From Chitinophaga agri (GTDB lineage: Bacteria > Bacteroidota > Bacteroidia > Chitinophagales > Chitinophagaceae): a DNA stretch of 64,000 bases. Shown one piece after another: positions 43,665 through 52,916 of the stretch. The stretch covers positions 6,962,001 to 7,026,000 of the forward strand of contig NZ_CP048113.1 of the NCBI RefSeq assembly GCF_010093065.1, written 5' to 3'. Position numbers and translations under genes: made by a program. The notes below the pieces were generated by a model. The model saw nothing but the letters and a program-made list of their open reading frames with translations. It was not told where the DNA came from and did no database searches. Position 1 is the first letter of the stretch; the number at the start of each line of letters is the position of its first letter.

Positions 43665-44999
43665 TTAAAACTCACTGATATGTTCTCCGATATCGGTGAT
43701 GGCCAGGTTATCAGGCAGGGCGGCTTCCAGTATACTGCTGGCAGCTGCACTGCGATAACCGCCCGCACAATGAACGGCGATTGGTTTGTCCAGTGGTATT
43801 TCCCGGAGGCGGAACCGTAATGCTGGTAACGGGATGTTGATGGCATGGCTGAAGATCTGCTTTTTTTCTACTTCTGGCGTATTACGTACATCGATGATAG
43901 TATAGTCCTGGAGGTGTTCGCGGAAATACTTGACGTCAAACGGGGTTTGCTTTTCGCTGCCGGCATGCATGACAAGCCCTGCTTTGATGAAAGGTTCATA
44001 CCCTATAGCGGCTGTCCGGATCATCGCTTCCTGTAGGGTTTCAGGTGTAGCTGCCTGCAGGTAAAACATGTCACCGGGAGGAATGATGGCGCCCAGCCAG
44101 GTTTCAAATTTTCCATCCAGCATGATGTTAAACGAGCCGGGGAGATGACCGGCTTTAAAGAGGGCGGCATCTCTGGTGTCAATAGTGATTTCATCAGGAA
44201 TAAAAGATGCGTCGGGGTAGATGATATTGATCGCAGCCAGGGTCTTTTCTAAGGCAGGTGCACCCAGGAGATTGAGTGCTACATCATATGGAAAATACTG
44301 GGGTATGAATGGCTGGTCGCTGAGCAGTGTTTCAATGAAGTCTTCTTCACTCATGGGCTGGAGGGACCAGTTGGATTGTTTTTCTTCCCCGATGGTGGAC
44401 TGACTGGCATCGCGGAGGTCTTTACCGCATAGTGTACCGGCGCCATGAGCAGGATATACGATCACATTATCAACCAGGGGCAGCAGTTTATTCCGCAGGG
44501 AGTGGTACATCTTTACCGCCAGGTCTTTTTTTAGTGCCTGTTGGTTGCCATTGCCCTCCCGTAGGTCCGGACGGCCACAATCACCAATAAAAAGCGTGTC
44601 GCCGGTGAAGACTGCGAGGTCATTGCCCTTGTAGTTGAGTACGACAGAGATGCTGTCCGGAGAATGTCCGGGCGTATTGATCGCACGGAGCGTCATATCA
44701 GTGAGATCAATAGATTGTCCTTCGTCAAAGGGCAGGTGTTGATAGGCAGCAGCTGCATGTGCGGAGCAATAGATATCCGCACCGGTCGTTAGCCTTAATT
44801 CCAGGTGACTGCTGACAAAATCAGCATGCGGATGTGTTTCTATGATCGCCGTGATCTTCGCATAATTCGCCGCCGCAAAGTCGAGATAAGGCTGCGGGTT
44901 ACGGGCTGGGTCAATCAGTATGACAACAGCTGCTTCAGCATGCAGTATGGCATAGGAATAATGAGAGAGCGGTTTATCTTCAAACTGTTTCACTTTCAT
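43665..44999 (-). CDS. MBL-fold hydrolase with two rhodanese domains
   Basis: 444 residues from ATG 44999 (MKVKQFEDKPLSHYSYAI). Metallo-beta-lactamase domain about 1-240: ETHPHADFVSSHLEL, NTPGHSPDSISV, GDTLFIGDCGRPDL and PAHGAG. Two rhodanese-like domains follow: one degenerate (about 255-335, ITIDTRDAALFKAGHLPGS, no Cys) and one with the active-site loop HCAGGYRS (about 410-417). Related to ETHE1-type persulfide dioxygenases and their rhodanese fusions, acting on glutathione or other low-molecular persulfides in the cytoplasm. Convergent context gives no further hints. An upstream 83-codon extension of the frame is not family-like. Confidence 0.9.
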   Translation of the reverse strand: MKVKQFEDKPLSHYSYAILHAEAAVVILIDPARNPQPYLDFAAANYAKITAIIETHPHADFVSSHLELRLTTGADIYCSAHAAAAYQHLPFDEGQSIDLTDMTLRAINTPGHSPDSISVVLNYKGNDLAVFTGDTLFIGDCGRPDLREGNGNQQALKKDLAVKMYHSLRNKLLPLVDNVIVYPAHGAGTLCGKDLRDASQSTIGEEKQSNWSLQPMSEEDFIETLLSDQPFIPQYFPYDVALNLLGAPALEKTLAAINIIYPDASFIPDEITIDTRDAALFKAGHLPGSFNIMLDGKFETWLGAIIPPGDMFYLQAATPETLQEAMIRTAAIGYEPFIKAGLVMHAGSEKQTPFDVKYFREHLQDYTIIDVRNTPEVEKKQIFSHAINIPLPALRFRLREIPLDKPIAVHCAGGYRSAAASSILEAALPDNLAITDIGEHISEF

Positions 45000-45141
45000 G
45001 TAACTGGTTTTAAGTATCAACGAAGATGGTGGCCGTAGCAGGAACTCCCGGGGTCTTAGTACAAATATTGATCCGGGATGGAGGGCTTTCCAGTAATTGT
45101 ACGATAAATAAGCATATTTTAGAAGCCACAACGACAACTCA

Positions 45142-45672
45142 ATGAACACCATTATCACCACCATCTTTTTCCTCGCCGTTATTGCACGGTTCTGCAGTCT
45201 GGCTATTTCAGGTACCAATGAGCGTAAACTAAAGAAAATGGGCGCCATAGAGTATGGTAAAAAGAATTCTATGTTCCTTGTACTGGCACATACCCTGTAC
45301 TACGTCGGCGCGGTGACAGAAGGGGCGCTTAGAGGCGCCTTTTTCTATGACACAGTCAGCTACACCGGTATGGCTATTTTTGTCATATCTATTATCATGC
45401 TGTACTATGTGATCTATTCGATCCGGCATGTATGGACGGTGAAACTGATCATTGCTCCGGTAGCACACCACAGGATCAACAAGTCGCCATTATTCCGCCT
45501 GGTCAAACATCCTAATTATTATCTGAACATAATCCCTGAGCTGATAGGGTATGCCCTTTTCTTTCATGCCTGGGTAACATTGATCGCTGGACTGCTGCTT
45601 TACCTGATCCCCCTGGTGAACAGGATAAAGGAAGAGGAGAAGATCATGAAATCATCGTTTACGGATTACTAA
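45142..45672 (+). CDS. Isoprenylcysteine carboxyl methyltransferase (ICMT)-like membrane protein
   Basis: 176 residues, about five TM helices. The C-terminal RLVKHPNYYLNIIPELIGYALFF and the RIKEEEKIM end follow the ICMT/PEMT pattern, in which HPNY binds S-adenosylmethionine. Bacterial members methylate unknown small or lipid substrates. Divergent from the MBL-rhodanese gene, with its own terminator downstream. Confidence 0.8.
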   Translation: MNTIITTIFFLAVIARFCSLAISGTNERKLKKMGAIEYGKKNSMFLVLAHTLYYVGAVTEGALRGAFFYDTVSYTGMAIFVISIIMLYYVIYSIRHVWTVKLIIAPVAHHRINKSPLFRLVKHPNYYLNIIPELIGYALFFHAWVTLIAGLLLYLIPLVNRIKEEEKIMKSSFTDY

Positions 45673-45679
45673 ATTGAAC

Positions 45680-45709
45680 AGGCTTTAAGTAACACTTAAA
45701 GCCTTTTTT
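45680..45709 (+). terminator. Terminator of the ICMT-like gene
   Basis: Perfect 11-bp stem AGGCTTTAAGT / ACTTAAAGCCT (45680-45690 / 45694-45704) with a T-run. Confidence 0.9.
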
Positions 45710-45762
45710 ATAGTCATTTTTTCTCAGATGATATTTGTCATAGTCGCCTGTCGGGTATTTAG

Positions 45763-45770
45763 TAGCTTTG
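45763..45770 (+). promoter_or_regulatory. Candidate -7 promoter box of cydAB
   Basis: TAGCTTTG exactly fits the TAnnTTTG box of Bacteroidota housekeeping promoters. A TTTG at 45734-45737 could be the -33 element, but the 25-nt spacer is longer than usual. The cydA ATG is 20 nt downstream. Confidence 0.4.
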
Positions 45771-45789
45771 AGGCGTAAATCGGGTTTGC

Positions 45790-47109
45790 ATGAATGATTT
45801 TATGGCTGCCAGGTCGCAAATGGCGCTGTCTTTGGGCTTTCATATCGTATTTTCCTGTATTGGTATGGTGATGCCCTTTTTTATGGCGGTTGCGCACTTT
45901 TACTGGCTAAAAACAAATGATGTTGTATACAGGAATATTACCAAAGCCTGGAGTAAAGGAGTCGCCATCTTCTTTGCAACAGGAGCGGTATCAGGAACCG
46001 TGTTATCTTTTGAATTGGGATTGTTATGGCCGGAGTTTATGAAACACGCGGGGCCGATCTTCGGAATGCCTTTTTCCCTGGAAGGAACCGCCTTTTTCAT
46101 CGAGGCGATCGCGTTGGGTTTCTTTTTGTATGGATGGGGCAGGTTCAACCGGTGGTTTCATTGGTTTACCGGTGTGGTAGTAGGTGTCAGCGGGTTAGTA
46201 TCTGGTATACTGGTTGTGGCAGCGAATGCATGGATGAATAGTCCGGCGGGATTTGATTATGTGAATGGTCAGTATTTGAATATAGATCCGATCAGGGCGA
46301 TGTTTAACGATGCGTGGTTCTCACAGGCATTGCATATGTGTATAGCGGCATTTTCGGCAACTGGCTTTGCCGTGGCAGGTATCCATGCACTGATGATCCT
46401 GAAGAAAAAGAACATCCGTTTTCATACGCAGTCGTTCCGGATCGCGGCTGTATTTGCCTGTGTGGCCGCCTTACTGCAACCGCTGAGTGGAGATATTTCT
46501 GCGAAGGACGTAGCGAAGCGGCAACCGGCAAAACTGGCAGCGATGGAGGCACATTATCATACGGAAGCGGCAGCGCCACTGATATTAGGGGGTATTCCCG
46601 ATAGCGAAGCGAAGGAAGTAAAGTTTGCGATCAAGTTGCCCGGTATGCTGAGTTTTATGGTGCATAGTAATTTTCAGACACCGGTTGACGGACTGGATAA
46701 AATACCAGAAGAGGATCAGCCCCCCGTGGCTGTTACACACTATGCCTTTCAGGTGATGGTGGGACTAGGGATGGTAATGCTGCTGATAGCTGTATGCTAT
46801 TTTATAGCCATTTGGAGAAAGCGGCAGTGGATGCAGCGGACCTGGTTCCTGCGGGCATTCGTACTGGCTACGCCGATGGGCTTTATTGCGGTGGAGGCGG
46901 GATGGACAGTGACAGAGGTAGGACGTCAGCCATGGATCATTAATGGTATCATGCGTACGGCCGACGCCGTGACACCGATGCCGGGTATTGCCTATTCTTT
47001 TTACATCTTTACAGCCGTGTACATATCGCTTTCCGTGATCGTTACTTTTCTGTTGTACAGGCAGATCAGGATGGTTGATAAGTTATATGATGTTTCACCG
47101 GCAGTTTAA
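45790..47109 (+). CDS. cydA: Cytochrome bd oxidase subunit I
   Basis: 439 residues, nine TM helices. Family landmarks: ARSQMALSLGFHIVFSCIG with the heme-ligand His18, GLLWPEFM, SLEGTAFFIEAIALGFFLYGW, LHMCIAAFSATGFAVAG with another heme His and GRQPWI near residue 380. Length is short relative to E. coli CydA because the periplasmic Q loop is reduced, as in CIO-type bd oxidases. It oxidises quinol and reduces oxygen with high affinity. Operon with cydB, 12 nt apart. Confidence 0.95.
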   Translation: MNDFMAARSQMALSLGFHIVFSCIGMVMPFFMAVAHFYWLKTNDVVYRNITKAWSKGVAIFFATGAVSGTVLSFELGLLWPEFMKHAGPIFGMPFSLEGTAFFIEAIALGFFLYGWGRFNRWFHWFTGVVVGVSGLVSGILVVAANAWMNSPAGFDYVNGQYLNIDPIRAMFNDAWFSQALHMCIAAFSATGFAVAGIHALMILKKKNIRFHTQSFRIAAVFACVAALLQPLSGDISAKDVAKRQPAKLAAMEAHYHTEAAAPLILGGIPDSEAKEVKFAIKLPGMLSFMVHSNFQTPVDGLDKIPEEDQPPVAVTHYAFQVMVGLGMVMLLIAVCYFIAIWRKRQWMQRTWFLRAFVLATPMGFIAVEAGWTVTEVGRQPWIINGIMRTADAVTPMPGIAYSFYIFTAVYISLSVIVTFLLYRQIRMVDKLYDVSPAV

Positions 47110-47121
47110 AATTTCAGTAGC

Positions 47122-48141
47122 ATGATTTATGTAGTGATCGCATATTTATGGGCAGCTATTCTGCTGTATATTTTATTGGGAGGCGCTGACTTTGGAGCGG
47201 GTATCATTGAGCTGTTCACTTCTGCAAAAAATAAACAATATACACGTACAACGATGTATCAGGCTATCGGGCCGGTATGGGAGGCCAATCACATGTGGCT
47301 GATCATTGCTATTGTGGTGCTGTTTGTAGGATTTCCGCAGATCTATACAACAGTATCCACCCATCTTCACATACCGCTGGTGATCATGTTGTTTGGTATC
47401 ATTGCGCGGGGTACAGCATTTACCTTCCGTAACTATGACGCGGTGGTGGATAATATGCAGAAGGTCTATAACAAGATCTTTGTGTATTCAAGTTTTGTGA
47501 CACCTTTCTTTCTGGGGGTGATCGCTGCCAGTGCTGTATCAGGCAAAATAGACCCCGGAGCGTCCGATTTTCTGTCAGCTTATGTATTTAGCTGGCTAAA
47601 CTGGTTTTCAGTAACTGTCGGCTTCTTTACCGTGGCTATCTGCGGGTATCTGGCAGCTATATTCATTATCGGGGAGACCAGGGATGATGCCAGCAGAAAA
47701 CGGTTTATACGGAAGGCAAAGCAGATGAATGGAGCAGCAGTCGTATTTGGTGGGCTGGTATTCCTGTCAGCAAAGGCAGAAGCCATTCCTTTGGATAGGT
47801 GGTTGTTTGATAACGTCGTAGGTATTGTATCACTGGTAGCAGCCGTGTTGTCACTGATATTGTTATGGTATCTGTTATTACAGAAGGGAAAGGTGCTGAT
47901 CATCCGTGTACTGGCTGGGTTTCAGGTAACGATGATCCTGCTGGCGATTACATTGCGGCATTATCCGAATATTGTGATCCTGAAGGGAGGACAGTACCTG
48001 TCACTGATGGAGCATGCGGGTCAGGAGAAGACGATCTATTCACTGGCGATGGCATTGCTGCTTGGAAGTATTTTTATCTTGCCGGCACTTTTTTATCTGA
48101 TCTATAGTTTTCAGAAGAATAAAGGAGAGTGGGAGCATTAG
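47122..48141 (+). CDS. cydB: Cytochrome bd oxidase subunit II
   Basis: 339 residues, about eight or nine TM helices. Characteristic start IAYLWAAILLYILLGGADFGAGI and GPVWEANHMWLI; then GIIARGTAFTFRNYD. Structural partner of CydA that does not bind heme. No cydX-like small frame recognised after it. Confidence 0.95.
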   Translation: MIYVVIAYLWAAILLYILLGGADFGAGIIELFTSAKNKQYTRTTMYQAIGPVWEANHMWLIIAIVVLFVGFPQIYTTVSTHLHIPLVIMLFGIIARGTAFTFRNYDAVVDNMQKVYNKIFVYSSFVTPFFLGVIAASAVSGKIDPGASDFLSAYVFSWLNWFSVTVGFFTVAICGYLAAIFIIGETRDDASRKRFIRKAKQMNGAAVVFGGLVFLSAKAEAIPLDRWLFDNVVGIVSLVAAVLSLILLWYLLLQKGKVLIIRVLAGFQVTMILLAITLRHYPNIVILKGGQYLSLMEHAGQEKTIYSLAMALLLGSIFILPALFYLIYSFQKNKGEWEH

Positions 48142-48316
48142 GTAATCAGGATTAGAATTGAATGCAGCAGAGGATGGTGTGAATGAGATGGTAATAGTGA
48201 AGTAGTGATTGAATATATAAAAACGTGGCGCATCATTACTTGATGCGCCCCGTTGATTTATTGAAGAAAATAAGTATCCTGATTCCCCATTTCCCATTCT
48301 GATTCCTACACTTCCT

Positions 48317-48739
48317 CTACTGGTTTTCGATCTCAAATTTTACCGTACCAATGAAACTAAATGGCAACTGTCGCCAGGGACTATTGGCCAGCGTGAATAC
48401 ATGTTCGTTGATGGCCCCGTATCTGTCCTGTTTACCATACAGGAAGATGATGGTGTTATGATCATATAGCGTATCATGACTGATCATTGTTGAGAGATCG
48501 TTTTTAAAGTATTCACTAAAGGAAAAGCCATTAATAATCTCTTCTGGTCTCATTCCATTTGTGAATGAGGTATGTTCCAGGAAGTCGCTGTCAAAGTGTT
48601 GCAGACCAACGGCATGGCCGAAGCCTGACTGGCTGTTGCCATCTTCATCGTACCTGACTTCAAGGTAATTTCGCAGTTCTTTCTCATGGTTAAAATTTGC
48701 CAGCCAAACCGCAACAACATACTGTGCTTTCGTCATCAT
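48317..48739 (-). CDS. Imm22-like immunity family protein
   Basis: 140 residues (start 48739 or ATG 48736), soluble, acidic. YVVAVWLANFNHEKELRNYLEVRYDEDGNSQSGF...DSDFLEHTSF follows the pattern of immunity protein 22: VWLGNF-type strand, E-L-x-Y helix, YDEDG, then FDxDFLE. Imm22 proteins protect against polymorphic nuclease-type toxins in contact systems. No toxin gene is adjacent, so this is an orphan immunity gene or a homologue with another role. Isolated between cydB and a long non-coding stretch. Confidence 0.6.
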   Translation of the reverse strand: MMTKAQYVVAVWLANFNHEKELRNYLEVRYDEDGNSQSGFGHAVGLQHFDSDFLEHTSFTNGMRPEEIINGFSFSEYFKNDLSTMISHDTLYDHNTIIFLYGKQDRYGAINEHVFTLANSPWRQLPFSFIGTVKFEIENQ

Positions 48740-49531
48740 ATAAAGTTGTTTTGCTGAATAAATGAGGCATGTAAAATCCTTGGTCTTTTATATGCCTGAT
48801 ATATATGGTAGTGCTTGCAAAAACGGTTCCAGATGTGTTAGCTATTGATTATGATGCATTTGTGTTGTGTTTGGTCACGTTGTGTTATATCCTGAAAGGG
48901 GTAGTTAATAGCATTACCGTGGTAGTAAAAGCAATAAAATCATATACGAAACGAGGCAGATAACACCGCATAAGGATATAAATGTAATGTAGTGAAACCT
49001 ATGGCAGGGACCGGATACATAGAATGTTATTATGTATTATTTATTTTGGTATATATACTTTTCCGTTAGTAACATTACGCATAAGATACCCTTATTTCTG
49101 TCCCAAAATTGCTTTTTTTACATATGTTCTTTTCCGTTATGAAACGACTCGTCCGTTTTCTGCCGGGTCCGGTTAATTTTAAAAATAATTAACACATTAT
49201 AACTTTTTATGTATATTTAATTTGTATATTAGATACTGATATTCTGCTGTTTGGAGCGAAAAAAAACTTTTATTCCAAGCATAATATTTTACCTTAGCTC
49301 CCGTTTTGGAGAGGGTACTTTTAAACGATTTTTGAAAAACTTTTAAAAAAAAGGGGGTATTGTTATCAGTCGAAGCATATTGCAGAGAAAAAAAGCCAAT
49401 ATTTAGAGTAAAACATTTTAGCCAACAACATTAAAGGGGAATTTAATATTTAAAAACCATATCGCTTGAGCCGCTTGCAGGGGAAAATGCAAGGATGGCG
49501 GCTTGCATGACCATAACATTATAGAAGAACC
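48740..49531. other. Long AT-rich non-coding region with leader hairpin
   Basis: About 790 bp with no protein-like frame. It contains a CTCC/GGAG hairpin near 49300 and the leader stem-loop at 49469-49503. It probably holds the promoter and a long 5' UTR of the beta-helix lipoprotein gene. Confidence 0.45.
49469..49503 (+). promoter_or_regulatory. Two-tier stem-loop in the leader of the beta-helix lipoprotein gene
   Basis: AGCCG/CGGCT (49469-49473 / 49499-49503) encloses CTTGCA/TGCAAG (49474-49479 / 49488-49493) with loop GGGGAAAA. It lies 28 nt before the start codon and may influence translation. Confidence 0.45.
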
Positions 49532-50926
49532 ATGAAATTCAGACATGACTACCGCAGGCACATGATTATTGCCGCAACAGCACTTGCAACATTTATCGTA
49601 GGATGTAAAAAAGAAGCAGACGAAAGTATCGATAAGACCATCGAGAACTCAGAGACTAGTGTCACCACGACAGGCAGGACATTTACATTAGGCCCGGACG
49701 CAAACGGGATATTGACCATAGACAACAAGAACGGCACTTATAAAGCTGGGGACATTATTAACCTGAAAGGAACTTTTAAATCTGTTGTGATCTCTAATAT
49801 GAGTGGTACTGCTGCTGCTCCTATTAAAATTCAGAACGCCTCTGGTACTATTGTGAATGTGGGTAATCCATCCTGGAGTGGCGGCGGCTATCCGGCTGCG
49901 CTTCAGTTCTCAAATTGCCATTACATCAAGCTGGGTAGCCCGAATGGTAAAGCGTATTTCCTCGTTAACGGTTCTACTTCCGCTGCGAGAGAAGCATATT
50001 TCAACATTCACCTGGGTAACCATACAGACAATTTCGAAGTGTACAACCTGACCATCAACAACGGTGGTACTGGTATCGTAGCTAAAACCGAGCCTACAAG
50101 TGCAGACTTATCTTCTCAGTGGCCTAACTCTCAGATGTACAATCTGTCTATTCACGGTATTACCATCAATAACACCAGAAATGAGGCAATGTATATCGGT
50201 CATACCGCTACTTACTGGGACCTGACTTCAGGTATTCCTTATTATGGTAACACTTCCGGTATGACTGCTGGTCACAAGTATGTACAGCCAATCAAATGGT
50301 ACAATGTAAAGATCTACAGCAACGTCGTATCTAACAGTGGTCTGGACGGTATTCAGACTTCTGCGATCGATAAACTGGAAGTTTATTCTAACACTGTGAC
50401 CAACTGGGCAACGCAGAAGAACTCAGCACACAACGGTGGTATCCTGATCGGTGGCCGTACTACAAACACCAATACACACGACAATATCGTTCGTAACGGT
50501 TGGGGTGAACTGTATCAGTTTTACGGTTCAGGTACTGTACACATCGTTAAAAACAACCTGTTTGCTGATAACCAAGGTGATGGTGTGAGCATGAGAGGGG
50601 CAGGTGGTGCAGCTGTAACGTTTACTAACAATACTGTTGCAAACGTAAAAGGTAACACACTGCGTATCAATGGTTACAGCGGTCAGACTGGCAGGAACGT
50701 GATCAACAGCAACGTGTTCATTGCTCCTTTGAATGGTACAGGTACTATCTATCCTAAGTACTATATCTACCTGGAAAATGGTGCCGTAGCTACCGAAGGA
50801 ACGGGTTCACTGGCGAATTATAAATTCCCGACTGTATCTTCTGCCGGTACAACTTCATCTAACTTTTATCAGATCACTAATACGACACTGACTGGCGGAC
50901 TGAAAGTCGGCTATATCAAGCTGTAA
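49532..50926 (+). CDS. Right-handed beta-helix surface lipoprotein
   Basis: 464 residues. Lipobox ATFIVGC (Cys25) after a hydrophobic stretch; an alternative start is ATG 49562. The mature part has regularly spaced N-rich turns (NLTINNGGTGIV, NLSIHGITINNTRNEAMYIG, NVKIYSNVVSNSGLDGIQTS, KLEVYSNTVTNW, DNIVRNGWGE, VKNNLFADNQGDGVSM, TFTNNTVANVKGNTLRI), as in pectate-lyase-like parallel beta-helices. It could be a polysaccharide lyase or a binding protein; catalytic residues cannot be assigned. Long upstream non-coding region suggests independent regulation. Confidence 0.82.
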   Translation: MKFRHDYRRHMIIAATALATFIVGCKKEADESIDKTIENSETSVTTTGRTFTLGPDANGILTIDNKNGTYKAGDIINLKGTFKSVVISNMSGTAAAPIKIQNASGTIVNVGNPSWSGGGYPAALQFSNCHYIKLGSPNGKAYFLVNGSTSAAREAYFNIHLGNHTDNFEVYNLTINNGGTGIVAKTEPTSADLSSQWPNSQMYNLSIHGITINNTRNEAMYIGHTATYWDLTSGIPYYGNTSGMTAGHKYVQPIKWYNVKIYSNVVSNSGLDGIQTSAIDKLEVYSNTVTNWATQKNSAHNGGILIGGRTTNTNTHDNIVRNGWGELYQFYGSGTVHIVKNNLFADNQGDGVSMRGAGGAAVTFTNNTVANVKGNTLRINGYSGQTGRNVINSNVFIAPLNGTGTIYPKYYIYLENGAVATEGTGSLANYKFPTVSSAGTTSSNFYQITNTTLTGGLKVGYIKL

Positions 50927-50946
50927 TTAGTAATAGAAATTAATAT

Positions 50947-51014
50947 GCAGGAATTACGAATCGGATGAATATATTGTTGCTGTGGCAGTATATCTCCTGA
51001 TTCGTAATTCCTGC
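50947..51014. terminator. Long bidirectional hairpin between convergent genes
   Basis: Perfect 16-bp arms (50947-50962 / 50999-51014) with an inner ATATA/TATAT pairing. It separates the beta-helix gene from the convergent nuclease gene. Confidence 0.85.
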
Positions 51015-51022
51015 TCTTATTT

Positions 51023-52480
51023 TTACTCGTTATCTATTCTGGCTTCTATTACCTGCTGTACGCTGGTTGGTAAGCTGGATAACAGATCATAGCCGGTAGC
51101 GGCTTCAATGGCATCTACACTGGTACGGTACTTTTTCCAGTCAGGGCTGATGCTGTTGATATTCGGTGTGTTGACTGCGATCACACGGGTCGCACTCGTG
51201 ATACGTTTGATATCATCATTACCATCAGGGATCACTACGATCACTTTCCATACATGCGATGGCACTGTTACACGGCCATTATCCAGTGTTTTAGTCACGC
51301 CACCATTGCTTCCTGTACCGCCTATACCATAGCTTCCCATTATTATATACACTTCATTGCCCGCATTCACCAATGAACGGATGTATACTTCCATATTGTT
51401 CCAGGTTTTCTGGTTATTGGAAGGCGCCTGAGGGATCATGTTTGTCATCAGGAAGGTAGCGGCATTTGCTGCTGTAGAAGAGGTCCTGTCGCCCGACGGA
51501 CAATTATGTCCTCTGTCAAATCCACTGCTCGCATAACTTGCTGCATTTACCTGGTACCAGCCCGCAGGCAGTGCGGCGTTAGGTCTGAATTCATCTCTCC
51601 GTGGTGTGCTGCCAATATCAGCCTTGTTCAGATGCCAGGAAACCCAGTTAGGGGTGCCTTTAGCATTGTTATAGGAGATGCTGTAATAGGTCTCATTCAT
51701 CAGGTAATTGGTTGGGGAACTGGTGCTGGCTACTGCTCCACTTGGATTGCCCATCAGCAGGTGACTATTATCTCCGGTACTACCTTTTGTACCACCAGTA
51801 TTTCCTTTGCCGGGCGCATGGTGGCCAGTAGTTGTTTCATCTGTTTTATTACCGCCTGGTTTATCGCCATTCGTATTACCTGGTTCGGTAGTGCCGCCGG
51901 TAACGCCAGATGTATTGATAATGATGTTGTCAATATTAAGACGGTTAGTGCCTCCGCCGATTTTGCGGATAGACAGACGTACTGTACCACTTACATTCAG
52001 CGTGAATACAGCGGTCTGCAGCGTGTTGGAAGAGCTGGTGACCATACCACCTGCCTGTTTGTAGGTCTTACCATTATTGACCGAATACCACAACTGCCAG
52101 GTGCTGCTACCATCTGAGCCGTATGTACCATGGGAAATACTCACCGTGCCTGCTCCATTGGCATTGAAGTTCATTGTCAGGGATCCGATATTGCGGATAC
52201 GGGCTGCGGCTGAACCGGTCTTTGCGTCAGCGGGTAAATTACCTATCAGGGCGTCGTCAAATGTCCAGCTACCGCTGCTCAGGGTCACGTCTGCTGCTGC
52301 GTAAGACGTCTTACCGCCGGTTTCAAAGTTCTCTGACAGACTGGTTGCTCCCGCAGGTGTAGATGTGGCTACATTTTCAGATGCCGGATCGGTGACTGAA
52401 GAAGCAGTTGCTTTGGTACGGCAGGCAATAAAAGCTGATGCGGTTACTAAAACAAGTAGTGTTGTGGCGAGGGGTTTCAT
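51023..52480 (-). CDS. Secreted DNA/RNA non-specific endonuclease (lipoprotein)
   Basis: 485 residues from ATG 52480 (MKPLATTLLVLVTASAF), which gives a lipobox SAFIAC (Cys20). Residues about 45-190 form a beta-sandwich carbohydrate/adhesion-like module (GSWTFDDALIGNLPAD...), 195-240 is a Gly/Thr/Pro linker, and about 250-480 is the NUC1/NucA nuclease domain with DRGHNCPSGDRT (general base H325) and NMIPQAPSNNQKTWNNME containing the metal-binding Asn. It cleaves extracellular DNA and RNA for nutrition or matrix turnover. The frame upstream of 52480 is not signal-like. Confidence 0.92.
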   Translation of the reverse strand: MKPLATTLLVLVTASAFIACRTKATASSVTDPASENVATSTPAGATSLSENFETGGKTSYAAADVTLSSGSWTFDDALIGNLPADAKTGSAAARIRNIGSLTMNFNANGAGTVSISHGTYGSDGSSTWQLWYSVNNGKTYKQAGGMVTSSSNTLQTAVFTLNVSGTVRLSIRKIGGGTNRLNIDNIIINTSGVTGGTTEPGNTNGDKPGGNKTDETTTGHHAPGKGNTGGTKGSTGDNSHLLMGNPSGAVASTSSPTNYLMNETYYSISYNNAKGTPNWVSWHLNKADIGSTPRRDEFRPNAALPAGWYQVNAASYASSGFDRGHNCPSGDRTSSTAANAATFLMTNMIPQAPSNNQKTWNNMEVYIRSLVNAGNEVYIIMGSYGIGGTGSNGGVTKTLDNGRVTVPSHVWKVIVVIPDGNDDIKRITSATRVIAVNTPNINSISPDWKKYRTSVDAIEAATGYDLLSSLPTSVQQVIEARIDNE

Positions 52481-52852
52481 AAAACTGGCTCTGGTCGGCT
52501 TAGAGCCTGGCAATAGGTCTAAAATCATGTGATACGTGCGTATTAGTTTTTAACAAAATAATATTAGTGCTGTTGGCGCTAAAACAGTTTATCTGGATGA
52601 CTCCGCAAAGAAAATATTGTTGCAACTAAAATTTTTTCTGCTGCGGTTGAAGCCGGCTGCAAACTTATATAATCTTCCTATATATGTAATGAAAATAGAA
52701 GAACATGAAATGGTTATTCTTTTCAGTTAGTCTCCTTTATGACTGCTGTTAGTCTTATAGACATAGTGATTTAATGAAGTCAGTAGCACGCAAATGTATG
52801 TATGAAATGGTCGCAAAAATACCTGGCAATGTTAAGAACAACAAACTACTGT
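52481..52852. other. Intergenic region upstream of the nuclease gene
   Basis: AT-rich, no protein-like frame and no clear repeat. It must include the nuclease promoter (minus strand). Confidence 0.4.
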
Positions 52853-52889
52853 AAAAAATGAGCGGCCGCCCGTTGAAACGGGCAGCCGC
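52853..52889 (-). terminator. Terminator of the barrel/A2M transcription unit
   Basis: GCGGCCGCCCGTT / AACGGGCAGCCGC stem (52862-52874 / 52877-52889) with one mismatch; six T follow on the minus strand. It is 28 nt after the A2M stop. Confidence 0.9.
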
Positions 52890-52916
52890 ATTGCCATCAA
52901 TTGCATACAACAGTAA

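Noticed and set aside
43665..44999. HPHADF instead of HxHxDH in the MBL protein as a lost metal ligand
   Set aside because: ETHPHADFVS is, to my knowledge, normal for MBL-rhodanese fusions, so it is not a special defect.
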